64,000 bases of DNA from Tubulanus polymorphus (Eukaryota > Nemertea > Palaeonemertea > Tubulaniformes > Tubulanidae): NCBI RefSeq assembly GCF_964204645.1, contig NC_134032.1, positions 312,501-376,500 on the forward strand. Reading direction: 5' to 3'. The notes beneath the pieces were generated by a model. The model had not been told where the DNA came from. It saw only the letters and a list, made by a program, of their open reading frames with translations, and ran no database searches. Of the stretch, positions 22,403 through 33,310 are shown piece by piece; positions within the stretch are counted from its first letter, which is position 1; each line of letters opens with the position of its first letter. The translations under genes and the position numbers were made by a program.

Positions 22403-25044
22403 TTAAATTTTCATTGAAGCATTCTCGGCGTTCACTGCGCGTTTCTTCGACCGTGGGATAGTGGCGCGGTAGGTCACCGAGCCGTCAGCATTGAGGAAAC
22501 ATTGACAGTTGCTGCGGTAGATTCCTCTCATGACGCACGGGAAATGACTCGAGTTCATCGCTACGCACGTGTTATGAGCCGTCATACATTCTACAAACAT
22601 GTGCAGGAAATATGGAAGTGTTAGTTTATCATCAATAAATCATGTAAAAGTGAATGGAATGAACTAAATCGACTGTGGCAAGCGAGGATTCACCTAGCAA
22701 CATGCTACGATCCACCAGATGATAAAAGTAAAGAATCCAGTTCCACACTTGCCGTATTGCTGCAGTAGTTGATGTCCTACTGCACACTAGTGACACCTGG
22801 TGGATCCTCATCTGCCACAAGTGGAATCCTCTATTGCCGCAGTAGTTGATGTCCTACTGCACACTAGCGATACCTGGTGGATCATCACTTGTCACAAGTG
22901 GAATCCTCTATTGCCGCAGTAGTTGGTGTCCTACTACAAACTAGCGACACCTGGTGGATCCTCACTTGCCACAAGGGGAATATTTCATTGCTGCAGTAGC
23001 GTTGGGGAATCCCCCATTCAACCTCATAATGCAACGAAAGTCGAATTAAACAATTTTAGTTTGAATTACAGGTGAAAGTCGATTGAAAAAGGGCTTAATT
23101 CGGATGAACGTTCTACAAAAGCCTGTTCCAATCTTCAAAATCGCTGATTTAAAATTGTTCCACTTTCACCTATAAAAACTTACGTGTTCTGATGCGCTTT
23201 CCGTAAACGTATTTATTCGAACTAGTGCAGATATACTCGACACAGTTTTCCAAATAAGTTTGTCCCAACCGAGCGCATCCTTTATTCGTTTGGCAACCTA
23301 TAGATAACGCAGGAACAAAGTGACAGTTTTACAGAATCGTTGAAATCATTCAGAATTAGAAGGTCGTCTTGGTTAAAATGGCGTCGCATCGATTCGACTT
23401 CTGATTTCCCAAATCAAACCTCCTGATTCGCTGCCGGCAGGTGTGGTGGGTTTGTAAGGGACATAGGATTTAAATCAGAAAGATAAGTGTCAGATGAACA
23501 GGATCATAAAGTTATTCTATCCGGATAATTTCAGTAAGATTACTAGCCCCTAACAGAATTCTAGTACCCTCGAAATACTGGATAAATCAAACCTTGATAA
23601 GAGGGACTATCATCCCCCGCCCCCGCCTTACTTCAAAATGCAATAAATACCTCGCCTGTTTATCATAAGCGAATGATTGTTTCCGGTTCCACGGCAGACG
23701 TAACTATTACAACCGTGTTGATAGGTTTGACCTGGTTGAATACATTCCCCAGTTCGCAATTTACATCCTGGCAAAAACAACAAATGATTTCACATCCTCT
23801 TAATCATCAGACTTCGGGTTATCTCGTTTATATGTACATACACGCATTTGCAATAGCTGTCAACAAAATTGCGACGGTGTATAACGTCTATATTCTCTGA
23901 GACACGTACCTCCACTAGTGCTGCGCAATGTTTTGTAGTTTCCGTTTAGTAGACACGTGTATTTAACGCAGTCTCTGGTTATCGATTGACCGACTCCTAA
24001 ACATCCTCCTCCGGACAGCGAACAAGCTACAAAAAGAACCCCAGAAAAATATGGATACTTAATTAGCTCGGAATTCAGATCTTGTAAATATTTTAATGAC
24101 TTTTCGTATAAATCATGATTCAATGGATTATTTCGTCCTGTGTGCGGTTAGCTCAGTTGGTCGATTTGAGGACTGGGATCAAAGTCCCTAGTTCAAAACC
24201 ACCTCTGGCTTTGGCTGTTGAAAGACACAGTTGGACCTATAGCTCTGCTACAACCTTAGTCAGGTTGTGAGCCATTATTACCCGCTACTTACTATCACAA
24301 TTGCAGGCAAACCATGACGTCAGTATAGTATCGTTTAGGGGAGGAACGATTGGAATACTGACCTTTTTGAATTGGTTTCAATGCGATGTATCCGTTTCCG
24401 GTTTCACATCGATAAGTTGTACAACCAGTGGTCGTTATTTCGCCATTCCGTAAACAACTACCATCATTCAAATCGCACCCTGATAGGACGGAAGAGAAGA
24501 CCAGAAAATCAGTAAACAATAGATGAAGTACTCGTGACGTAAATCAACTGAACGCGATCTGTGTAGTAAAATCTAGTATAATACAACCAATAGATGACTA
24601 ATGCGCCATCTATATGATTTCAAGTATAACATATCGTATAAAATTCCTTATTTTTGCATGTATCAATCTTCGGTTCGGTTTACTACAACTGGGACTATTT
24701 GTTTAGACACGAGAATGCGAAGGAATCGGTTTTATTTTCTAATTCAAATAAAGCAATCTTTCGTTGATGTTATATGAAAGCTTAAGAAAATGGTTACCTC
24801 TAGAAATCGCTACTGTTCGTCCCGCGCTACACGTATACCGGGTACATCTATAAACCCATTGCCCACCTTCATAGTGAGTTCCCGAACCATCGGTACAAAC
24901 TTTCAATATAAAACATGATAGCATCATCGGGAACGGAGTTTTTATTGATCATTTAAATTGAGTGCAATATTTACCTGTTTGACAAAGTGCGAAACCGAAT
25001 GAAGACACGATCAATATCGAGATGGATAAACTAATCTTATACAT
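22403..25044 (-). CDS. secreted protein of repeated cysteine modules, one per exon
   Basis: Seven minus-strand exons: 25044-24975, 24899-24798, 24479-24363, 24026-23910, 23767-23651, 23297-23184 and 22590-22403 (stop). All internal introns are phase 1 and all sites GT-AG; the product is 274 aa. Exon 1 encodes a signal peptide (MYKISLSISILIVSSFGFAL). Exons 2-6 (102, 117, 117, 117 and 114 bp) each encode one module of the form C-x(5,9)-[CG]...G-x(n)-C-x(3)-Y-x-C, for example GCTTYRCETGNGY and NCVEYICTSSNKY. Exon 7 carries a diverged module with six cysteines and a basic tail (PRSKKRAV). Equal exon length and phase show growth by exon duplication. The pattern resembles small von Willebrand C-like modules, but I do not assign a family. 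Extracellular role inferred. Confidence 0.75.
22755..22990. repeat. 77-bp tandem repeat, about 3 units
   Basis: cagtagttgatgtcctac starts at 22763, 22840 and 22917 (77-bp period), with actagcgacacctggtggat and cttgccacaagtggaatcc in each. It lies in the last intron of the cysteine-module gene. Confidence 0.85.
24143..24290 (+). mobile_element. tRNA-derived SINE fragment
   Basis: A good A box (ttagctcagttggtcga, 24149-24165) and a B-box-like agttcaaaacc (24190-24200) lie at tRNA spacing, but the anticodon and acceptor stems do not form and non-tRNA sequence follows. It is inserted in an intron of the cysteine-module gene, opposite to its direction. Confidence 0.6.
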
Positions 25045-25079
25045 GCTTATTATCTGAAAGAAGATAGTGACGCGAATAT

Positions 25080-25440
25080 TCAGGATCCAGTTCCACAGTT
25101 GGGAGTTAGAGTTAACTCTGAACTCCAGATCCAGTACTACAGTAGTGAGTCTCAAGATCCAGTTCTACAGTTATTGGTGAGTTAACTCTGAACTCAGGAC
25201 CCAATTCCACAGTTGTGAAGGGGTCCAGTTCCACACTACACAGTTTTGAACCAGAGCAAACTCTGAACTCAGGTTCCAGTGAATTAACAGTTGACTCTGA
25301 ACTCAGGTTCCAGTGAATTAACAGTTGACTCTGAACTCAGGTTCCAGTGAATTAACAGTTGACTCTGAACTCAGGTTCCAGTGAATTAACAGTTGACTCT
25401 GAACTCAGGTTCCAGTGAATTAACAGTTAACTTCCAGTAG
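25080..25440. repeat. minisatellite with five 34-bp units
   Basis: The left part contains dispersed ggatccagttccacagttg units. From 25262 to about 25430, gactctgaactcaggttcca + gtgaattaacagtt is repeated about five times with almost no change. It lies just upstream of the cysteine-module gene's first exon. Confidence 0.9.
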
Positions 25441-25444
25441 CACA

Positions 25445-27218
25445 GTTTCAATTAGAAATTAACTCTAAGTTAAAACTAATACATTTTGCGACGAGTTCGC
25501 TCTGTCTCTTTACTCTCAGAACATTTGGTTCAGATGCGCAATGTTAATGTAGGCCTAAATCTTATTTCGGATTAGTGTCACGTAGAAGAAAAATCTGTAT
25601 CGATAATAACAGACCCCAGGCCAAGTTGCACAATAAGACAACTGAAGTCCTTATTACAACTTTGAAACCCGGTCTAAGATTTAATTCGACCTCAATGCGT
25701 GAAAATAGACTGCAACTCGGGTGGTGAAATAGGCCTACATGGTTTGAGATACAATACACGGTAGACTGATAATAAATTCTATCATTTGTGAAATGTGTCT
25801 TGGAATTATGAATTTGGCAGAGATAAGTGATAAACAGAACCCTAACGATAGGAAACAAGTTAATACTTCACGCTTTTCCTGTTGAGTAGCAGTTTATCCG
25901 TGCGTCGCAATCCGCTGAGACAGGAATAACAGAAAAACGCCGCATTATTTAGACTCGATATAATTATCATCATCATCATCATCATACTAATATAGGGTTA
26001 CGTAGTAATCATCAATATTGACGATAGACGCATAACGGTATTCGCGGTTAAGTTATGTCGGTCAATGATATCAAAATAAGCTTTCGCAGAATGTAATTAA
26101 TTGTACAACTACAACTCCGCAATCTATCAAATACCGAAAAAAAAGATCAACGATTTGTTTACTGGTAACAACCCGAAATTTACCCCTAGTCGGACCGAGA
26201 CCGCACGTACTACGGTTAGTTCAGATATATCAGATATACCTTTTTGTCGACGGTCGCTTGGCGTCAACGTATTTTGATAATTGAATATGGCTACCAGTCA
26301 GCCATCTTGAATGAATGAATGAGTCCATGTCTAAAATCGCTAGGGACCACCATCTATAAGCCTTACGTCTTCCATGTAGGAAATCTAAGATTCTGTACTT
26401 CAAAACTGTAGCAGGGCTTGAATACAAATTTAGATTTAAAACTATTTCAATTTCTGGCTATGTCTATTAGAGTTTTCGATACTTATAACACGATCTATTT
26501 TTTATTTATTCATTCAGTTCGGTTAGTTTTTTTTATTTCGCATAGATATGCTGGTATATGATTATCTTTAGGGTGAATATGAGGCTAACGTTGTTTGTGC
26601 GCGCTGAGATGACAAGCATTGTTACAAGCCCCCGGGTTACCAGCATTTTGCTTCCTGGGCGCCTTCATTGACGTTAAAAATTGCTGTAACGCATTTACAG
26701 GTTTTTCTTAATTTTATCTATAAACATTGGGGCCAGTTGCTCAAAAGTAGATTAAAGATAATCGATGTATAAATACCATAGAAACAATGGATTTTCAATT
26801 GTCACTATGTTAACTATCCACTGGTTAACTCTAACCTACTTTCGAGCAAATGACCCACGATTGTTATGACTCAGTGTAAATAAAGATAATTATCAATATT
26901 ATTAATGTGTTATTCTATATTCAGGCTATGTGTGCGGTCAAAACGTCAGGACATGCATTTGATAACCTGAAATACAAGATCTATCTATACGAACACGCAC
27001 GTGCCCCGACATTTGTTACTGGAATTTCCTAGAATTTTATCGATTGTTGATATTTCTGGGAAAATAATCGTTAAAGCTCTTTACGATGATATCAGCTGTT
27101 CCACACGCCGTAGACCCAGGGGACTCAACAGCTGGTTTATTGTGGACTGCAACAACCGTATCGTGTCGCATTATTTCTACCAATATCCATACGGTACATT
27201 TAGTATTTTAAGGTTATA
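25445..27218. other. intergenic, nothing recognised
   Basis: Unique AT-rich sequence. A short (ATC)n run sits at 25965-25985. The end should include the 5' UTR of the downstream reductase gene. Confidence 0.3.
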
Positions 27219-30200
27219 ATGGTAGGATTTATCGGAGCGGGGCGAATGGCCCAGGTTTTATCGGGGTCTATAACGAAAAGAGGTAAAGTAATTGATGACG
27301 TGGTCGAGGGCGTTTATTCTACTCATAGATATATATTATGTAATAATATAAAATCCCTGCACACTAAGAATAAAAAGAGTCTGAAATGTTTCCTTGAGCT
27401 AGTGTAGTTTATTCAACGTTTCAACTATATCCTAATAGTCATCTTCAGGAATACTGTTTTCCTTGAGCTAGTGTAGTTTATTCAACGTTTGGACTCCTTT
27501 TGTCTATATTCTAACAGTCGTTTTCAGGAATTATTCCGATTGTGGGATTTTATATTATCTTGATCAAAGTGTTTCATCAATGGTTCATATACGTTTGAAT
27601 TTTCAGGCCTCATCAAACCAGAAAATGTCATTTCAAGCGATGTAATACCAAAAATGCTCAAACAAATCGGGGTAAGTTATGTAGCAAGCGCTGTAACAGT
27701 ATAAGAAGACATGGGCGTGAACACCTGTCCATGAAGTTGTCCAGAAGTGATGTGGTCTCGTGCATAAAGGCTTCTGGACACTGGCAGAACGGACGGACCG
27801 GTTATTCAAACCCTAAACGATGCACGAAACCAAATATTCAAAACAGATTTGACTAGAATGATGACATATGCCACGGTGAAGACGGATTCACGCAAACTAG
27901 CTCGCAGAACACTTTACCTCATACCTCGAATGCATCCTCGCTTGCCAGGGTTTGAAATCCTGGCCGAAAACCCTTCATTGGTCTATTACATCATGACTTC
28001 TTGACAGGTTTCTGCTCAGTGCCCACCGGTCTATATATCTAGCCAATCAGATGCGTAGTATTTATAGAGCAAACTTGCCGGTAAAAACTGATTGGCTAGA
28101 TGTATTTAGACTGGTGGGCGCTGAGCGTTAACCTGTCCGCCCAAGAAATCCTGGGCGATGTAATAGACCAATGAAGGGTTTGCGGTCAGAGTTTGTGTTG
28201 GTGGGCGGCAATAAAACCCTGGTAAGCGAGGATGCCTTGTGTGAGACGCGACCATACACAACTTTCCTATAGATCTGTAAGGAATAGTTGAACCATCTTA
28301 TCAACTTGACCCCTAACTTGACCTGACTGACCATAGGTTGTAGCACGCGACCGTTGACCAGCGCAGACTAAAACCGATTGTCCACTGTAAAAGACCCAAC
28401 AACTGCGTAATTGTTTTTAACTTACGGGATAGCCGTAGCCCCAGGTCAAGTATATAGTATCACCATGTAGAAATCACCATCATACAAACACTGAGTTTTA
28501 AGTCATCTTGTTACCGCTTGCCGTGGGATACCGACACGCCATCTATCCCGTCAGATGGCGCCACTGAGATATCAGACGCACTCGATCAAAAAAAGTTCAT
28601 TTTCAAGTTGCTTTGATCTCAATTTTCGGGCTTCCAATCCAAAAATTGGGCAAATCACGCATCGAAATATACACCGATTTAATCTTTAGAGTTCATATGT
28701 GCCATGATTTTGATATATCATGCATAGATTTTGAAAAATCATTTTTAGATTTTAATTGAGTTCGAGAAGAAATCCGGCGTCGACGTCGTATTGTACACTA
28801 GCGACACCTGGCTAAAAGAATCCACGGTTATAACTGTAGTAACTATTATTAACTGTTCAGTTTTCTCCATCTGACAGGCGCTGGGAGTGAAGACGACAAC
28901 CGATAACAAAGAAGTCGTACGAACGTCTAAGATAGTTTGTCTGGCGGTGAAACCGATCGTCGTCGCTCCGATACTGCGAGAAATCTCGACGGAAGTAACA
29001 CGTGACCATCTGATCGTATCGATCGCCGCCGGTGTGTCGACGCGAACGCTGGAACGAGTAGGTGTTTATATTTTGAGGGCGGGGATGTTGCGAGGGGTTG
29101 ATAAAGGGTTCTTTCCCATTGAGGTCAACTTCTTTTTGTCAAGGCTCGTTAAAACCTGCAATTAACTAAATATAACTTGTCATTAGGATAATTTGTATTT
29201 TCTAATTCAATTTACAAGTACTAAGTGTAAGTCTTCATTTGGATAAGTTGTCACATCACTGAAGTCATCTCAATATTTGAGTCTCAATTTATATTTCTAA
29301 TTCAATTCACTAAGTGTAAGTCTTCATTTGCATAAGTCGTCACATGACTGAAGTCATCTCAATATTTGAGTCTCAATTTGTATTTCTAATTCAATTTACT
29401 AAGTGTAAGTCATCATTTGGATAAGTCGTCACATGACTGAAGTCATCTCTATTTTTGAGTCACATTTTTAGTATTTCTAATTCAATTTACTAAGTGTAAG
29501 TCGTCATTTGGACGAATCATCAAAATAATGACCATCACAACTACAACGACCTGCACTTGAACAGTGAATTTAACTGTATGAGGAAGGTTTCATGTAATGA
29601 CTCGGTTTATGTTTGTTTTTTGTTACAGTTGTTACCTCCTCAGTCTCGAGTCGTGCGAGTTATGACGAACACGCCGTGTCTGGTAAACGAGGGCTGCAGT
29701 GTATTCTCGCCCGGTCAACACGCGTTACCCGCAGATCTGGAAACGGTCAGCAAACTATTCAGTAATGTGGGAATATGCGAGGACGCCCCGGAGTATCTGA
29801 TGGATACAGTAACCGGTCTCAGCGGTAGCGGACCTGCTTATGTAAGTCAGATGATTTTCTTAAGATATTTTGTCCGCTTAAGGCCTAGAAATATCTGCAA
29901 CAAGCCACGAAATTTGTCTTTTTCACGTTTAAGCTAGGCCCACCCTGACAGTTCGTAGTATAGGGTATTACTGCGTATTACACGTAGGCCTTCAATATAA
30001 CTCCCATGTTAATTTACGGAACCACAATTATACCAGTCAAACCATGCAACATGACGAAATTTTAGAGTAAGGTGCCACTAAGGGATGTACCCAGCACCCT
30101 CAACCCGCTAAGCGCCACGCAGGGCACTTAGCGGGTTCGATTTTTATTTTTCCCAATGTGGAGAGACCAGAGAAGAACCTTCGACCAAGAAATTCTGTCG

Positions 30201-31430
30201 CCACCAGGGTTTGAACCCATAAAACCCTGGATTGACGAGACCAGTGACCGGCGGCTTAGACCACTGCGCCTCTCCTAACCCACTCCCAGGGTTACTTGTG
30301 ACTGTAATGTCAAACTGTCGGGGTATAGTTTTCTTAAGTAAGGTTATAGTGTAATATTCTGAGGAATGGCGCAAGCGGCCGTGAACACAAGAAGTAAACA
30401 TTTCCCGGAGTTGAATAAATGCCAGTACCTTTGATAACCACTAGATGGCGAATTAGTGAAATCTAGCTTGATACGCAACCCTCAAGCGACAGGCATGTCT
30501 AACAGTAGAATCTGCGCTCTACATCTCTCTAGGTGGCAGGTTAGTCGAGCGAGCACGTTGGATTCAAACTAAAAAACCGTGTTTATATTTTTTCAGGCTT
30601 ATGTTGCAGTAGAAGCGCTGGCAGATGGCGCTGTAGAGATGGGTTTGACCCGAGAAACAGCTCAACGTTTGGCCGCTCAGGCGATGCTTGTATGTATTAT
30701 AAATACCTTCTAGTAAGCATGATATTGTCAGAAATACAGCGGGCAATTTCCATTTCTGTGGAATCATGACAGAGCAAAAGCTCTTCTGAGCTTCGCGGTA
30801 TACGGCATTCAAAGGGGGGATCGAAATTTATTGACAGAGACTTTTCTAGATTTTTTACACATTAACACATTTTCAAGATTTTCTTAATTTCGTCAAACAT
30901 TTTTGATTTTACGGCAAAACACCATTGTAATCACTTTATTTCTACAGCTGCCGGGTCTGTTACGGTTAGCTTGATCATGATTTAAAAAAAAAGTTATGTG
31001 CAGGGTAGATAGGCGGCCGGCCGTGCGAACTTTGAAAAAAAGGTTTAAACTTTTAACTTCATAGAAGCATTTTTCGTATGAATCGGAACCTCGCATTAGA
31101 TAAAAGTGAGTTGCATGAAATGGCAAACAGATCGAAGAGGCAAGAAGAGAAGGGGCAAATACGTCCCAGAATCTGGAAAATCATCTCCAGGATTCACTAA
31201 ATGACTATGAATTCAATCGTTACTTGCAGGGCGCAGCTAAGATGGTGCTCGAAACCGGCAAGTCGCCCGGTCAACTAAAAGACGAAGTATGCTCGGCAGG
31301 TGGCACCACTATCGCCGCTATACATAGTTTGGAGAAGGGCGGATTCCGAGGTGTGTTAATGGACGCCGTGGTCAAATCGACTATACGATCAAGAGAAATA
31401 GGAAAGAAACTGAACGATGATTATGATTAG
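27219..31430 (+). CDS. PYCR: pyrroline-5-carboxylate reductase, complete six-exon gene
   Basis: Exons 27219-27282, 27607-27671, 28878-29057, 29629-29841, 30597-30689 and 31230-31430 (stop TAG) join in frame to 271 aa, close to the length of compact metazoan P5C reductases. The enzyme reduces 1-pyrroline-5-carboxylate to proline with NAD(P)H. Residues 2-10 (VGFIGAGRM) are the Rossmann dinucleotide motif. KIVCLAVKP and VSIAAGV complete the N-terminal domain. [11 protein letters not shown] and ADGAVEMG lie in the dimerisation/substrate domain. [20 protein letters not shown] is the P5CR family signature. The start is fixed by an in-frame stop (TAG) 18 bp upstream. LLPP after the AAGVS block and the short length favour a PYCR3-like form, but [10 protein letters not shown] is intermediate, so the paralogue is not settled. 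Confidence 0.93.
27343..27535 (-). repeat. 167-bp repeat, array B (about one unit)
   Basis: One near-complete and one internally deleted copy of the 167-bp family in reverse orientation, in the first intron of the reductase gene. Confidence 0.85.
27933..28234. mobile_element. MITE with long inverted halves, possible MULE-like relative
   Basis: The ends are catcctcgcttgccagggtt and the complement of ccctggtaagcgaggatg, and the halves remain complementary to the centre (gcccaccggtctatatatct / agatgtatttagactggtgg). The end sequence resembles the 339-bp MITEs at 6209 and 15428. The flanking 9-mers (cctcgaatg, ccttgtgtg) match at 6 of 9 sites, compatible with a decayed 9-bp duplication. Second intron of the reductase gene. 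Confidence 0.65.
29190..29520. repeat. about 85-bp tandem repeat, four units
   Basis: Each unit contains ctaattcaatttactaagtg, taagtcgtcatttggataag, tcgtcacatgactgaagtc and atttgagtctcaattt. It lies in the third intron of the reductase gene; related copies are at 2250-2415. Confidence 0.9.
30095..30285 (-). mobile_element. tRNA-derived SINE
   Basis: On the minus strand an A box (ggcgcagtggtctaag, 30270-30255) and B box (gggttcaaaccc, 30218-30207) have tRNA-like spacing. The following body includes a 13-bp hairpin (acccgctaagcgcc / gggcacttagcgggt) at about 30103-30138. It sits in the fourth intron of the reductase gene. Confidence 0.65.
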
Positions 31431-31684
31431 AACTATTTGTAACCGATTTAAGAAAACGGGAAAAAGCAAAATAAACCGGAAAAATAAACATTTTAAATAT
31501 GGCTGCAAAGCAGCGATACAGAGTTTCAAAAATATACCGGTATATCAAGAAATATATACTACTAGCTGAACTCCCATAAAATGGACGGCTTTCTCGTTGG
31601 GCGCATCGTCGTGTTGGTCGAAGGCACACACCCTTCTCCCCTTCGCACAATCCCGAGTTCTGAAATATTACTTTAAGTCGTTAT

Positions 31685-32641
31685 TTATGTTTTGAACAAA
31701 TTTAACAACGTTTTTCTGAATTGTTTGTTCACGATTGTGTAAAGTATGAAATTTACACAAGAATTGAATATTGATGAAATCTGGTAAATAAACATTAAAA
31801 CGTCTTGGTAAAATACAGATACATCTTTTCCTCCGATCTTTCCGAAGAAACCCGGAAGTTCTAGAACAGTAAATGCAATACTCATCGAAAGCACCATTTT
31901 AGTAGATTTCGTTTGATTTTGAGATGTTGAGATTTTAGACGCTGACAAAGTTTTGCGATGCTTGCTTTTGACGTACAAAACAATTATAAGAGTTATGTTT
32001 GTCGTGAAAACTAAGATATTGGCAAGAACAACGCGGATGATCGGGTCGATATATTTGTTCATCAGCTTGTAAATCATTTTATAGGCCCCGGTAGTGTAAT
32101 ATCCGTAATGAAGAAATCGGAATCCATAATATCTTCTATTCAATTTCACCCTCATTGTTATAGGGTAATAAGCTCCTAGCGCCATTGATACTATACCCGT
32201 AATGATGATAAGCTGCTTAAAGCTGCGCTTAACTTGGAGCGGAAAAATTATAGTCAACAATCTTTCGCATTGAATTATAACGGTTAAATAATTCCGAAAC
32301 ACGAGGAATCCTAAGCAAAACAAACTTCCCCATATGCTTAATTCTATCGGAGAAATTCGGTAATTAGGAAATTTTTTGATCGAGTCGCCGAATCGCGCGT
32401 AGTGAATGTAATAACGAACTGGATCCTGAATGAACCTTGACAGTAAAAACACGATGTCGACGAGCGCGAGGAGTTTCAGTAAATCGAAGCAGCGGTTTTT
32501 AGTTTTTAGTTTGTAAAATACGACGATAACCAACAGGTTGAATGTAGCGCCGACTGTGATCAGTGGAGGTAAAATGTACGCTTTCAGGTACCACATATAC
32601 TCCCTTAGTGGATTGTAAAAGTAAACTCGAGTTTTGTTCAT
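31685..32641 (-). CDS. class A GPCR, FMRFamide-receptor-like, intact single exon
   Basis: One uninterrupted frame with seven hydrophobic segments. The in-frame ATG at 32641 (MNKTRVYFYNPL, with an N-glycosylation site) gives about 318 aa; the frame is open 14 codons further but without an ATG. TM1 is YILPPLITVGATFNLLVIVV, TM2 DLLKLLALVDIVFLLSRF, TM3 ends CERLLTIIFP (the DRY position reads CER), TM6 MVLSMSIAFTVLELPGFFG and TM7 NSCVNFILYTIVNKQFRKTL (NPxxY variant). These features fit the large invertebrate group of orphan FMRFamide-receptor-like GPCRs at the plasma membrane; the ligand cannot be read from sequence. It ends 255 bp from the reductase stop (convergent). Its upstream sequence is duplicated at 52552-52820. 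Confidence 0.88.
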   Translation of the reverse strand: MNKTRVYFYNPLREYMWYLKAYILPPLITVGATFNLLVIVVFYKLKTKNRCFDLLKLLALVDIVFLLSRFIQDPVRYYIHYARFGDSIKKFPNYRISPIELSIWGSLFCLGFLVFRNYLTVIIQCERLLTIIFPLQVKRSFKQLIIITGIVSMALGAYYPITMRVKLNRRYYGFRFLHYGYYTTGAYKMIYKLMNKYIDPIIRVVLANILVFTTNITLIIVLYVKSKHRKTLSASKISTSQNQTKSTKMVLSMSIAFTVLELPGFFGKIGGKDVSVFYQDVLMFIYQISSIFNSCVNFILYTIVNKQFRKTLLNLFKT

Positions 32642-32680
32642 TGTTTCCAACCGGTCGGTTTGGTCTTCAGCGGTTCTCTC

Positions 32681-32964
32681 CAAACCATTATCTAAACTGA
32701 AACATTCGCATTAGTTACATTCATAAATTTACACCATCGGAAAATAAATCATCAAAACACAAGCTATTTTAGTTATCAGTATGAATAATCTCATTAGGTT
32801 TACATTCAAAACTTTGACGACAGACGTTACGCGTTAAAGCTGAAACCAGTGAAATTCATTTGTGATTATTTTCAGTGTAAATAGCTGTATCTGTTGTGTG
32901 TGCATCCAATTCCTTCGGGGTAGAAGTTGAAAAGCTGAATCGGCGAAACTTCTGGAATTCGTGA
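32681..32964 (-). repeat. GPCR upstream region, left copy of a duplicated flank
   Basis: This unique sequence directly 5' of the GPCR recurs at 52552-52820 with roughly 97% identity and one small gap (gctgaatcggcg is missing on the right). The satellite array starts immediately after its end at gaattcgtga. Confidence 0.92.
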
Positions 32965-33130
32965 GGTGTACAGGTGTGTCCCGAGTTCAAACCCGGTCTA
33001 TTGGTACTGATTCTGAGTGGTCCTGATGCTGAATAGAGGTTGTACAGGTGTGTCCCGGGTTCAAACCCGGTCTATTGGTACTGATTCTGAGTGGTCCTGA
33101 TGCTCAATAGAGGATGTACAGTGGTGTACC

Positions 33131-33310
33131 GACCGTACGGTGCTGCCGCTATGCTCATCGTTAGCGGGTTTTTCAAACACTAACTATAGTCAACTCTGGC
33201 AATCGACGTGTTCTCCAGTAATACTCCGTAACCCTTGATTGCCAGCGTTGACTAACGTTAGTGTATGAAAATCCCGCTAACAATGAGTATAGCGGCAGCA
33301 CCGTACGGTG
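33131..33310. mobile_element. foldback element, first of 19 copies in the satellite
   Basis: An element of about 180 bp with inverted repeats of about 70 bp: ccgtacggtgctgccgctat at the left and atagcggcagcaccgtacgg at the right, with ttagcgggtttttca / tgaaaatcccgctaa inside. Copies start near 33131, 34432, 34771, 35480, 36707, 37342, 38051, 39426, 40282, 41214, 41997, 43816, 44672, 45604, 46461, 48650, 50912, 51697 and 52182. Each replaces the T-arm part of one 74-bp unit and is followed by gtaattactgacactgattc. Uniform junctions show it was inserted once and then amplified with the array. Confidence 0.85.
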
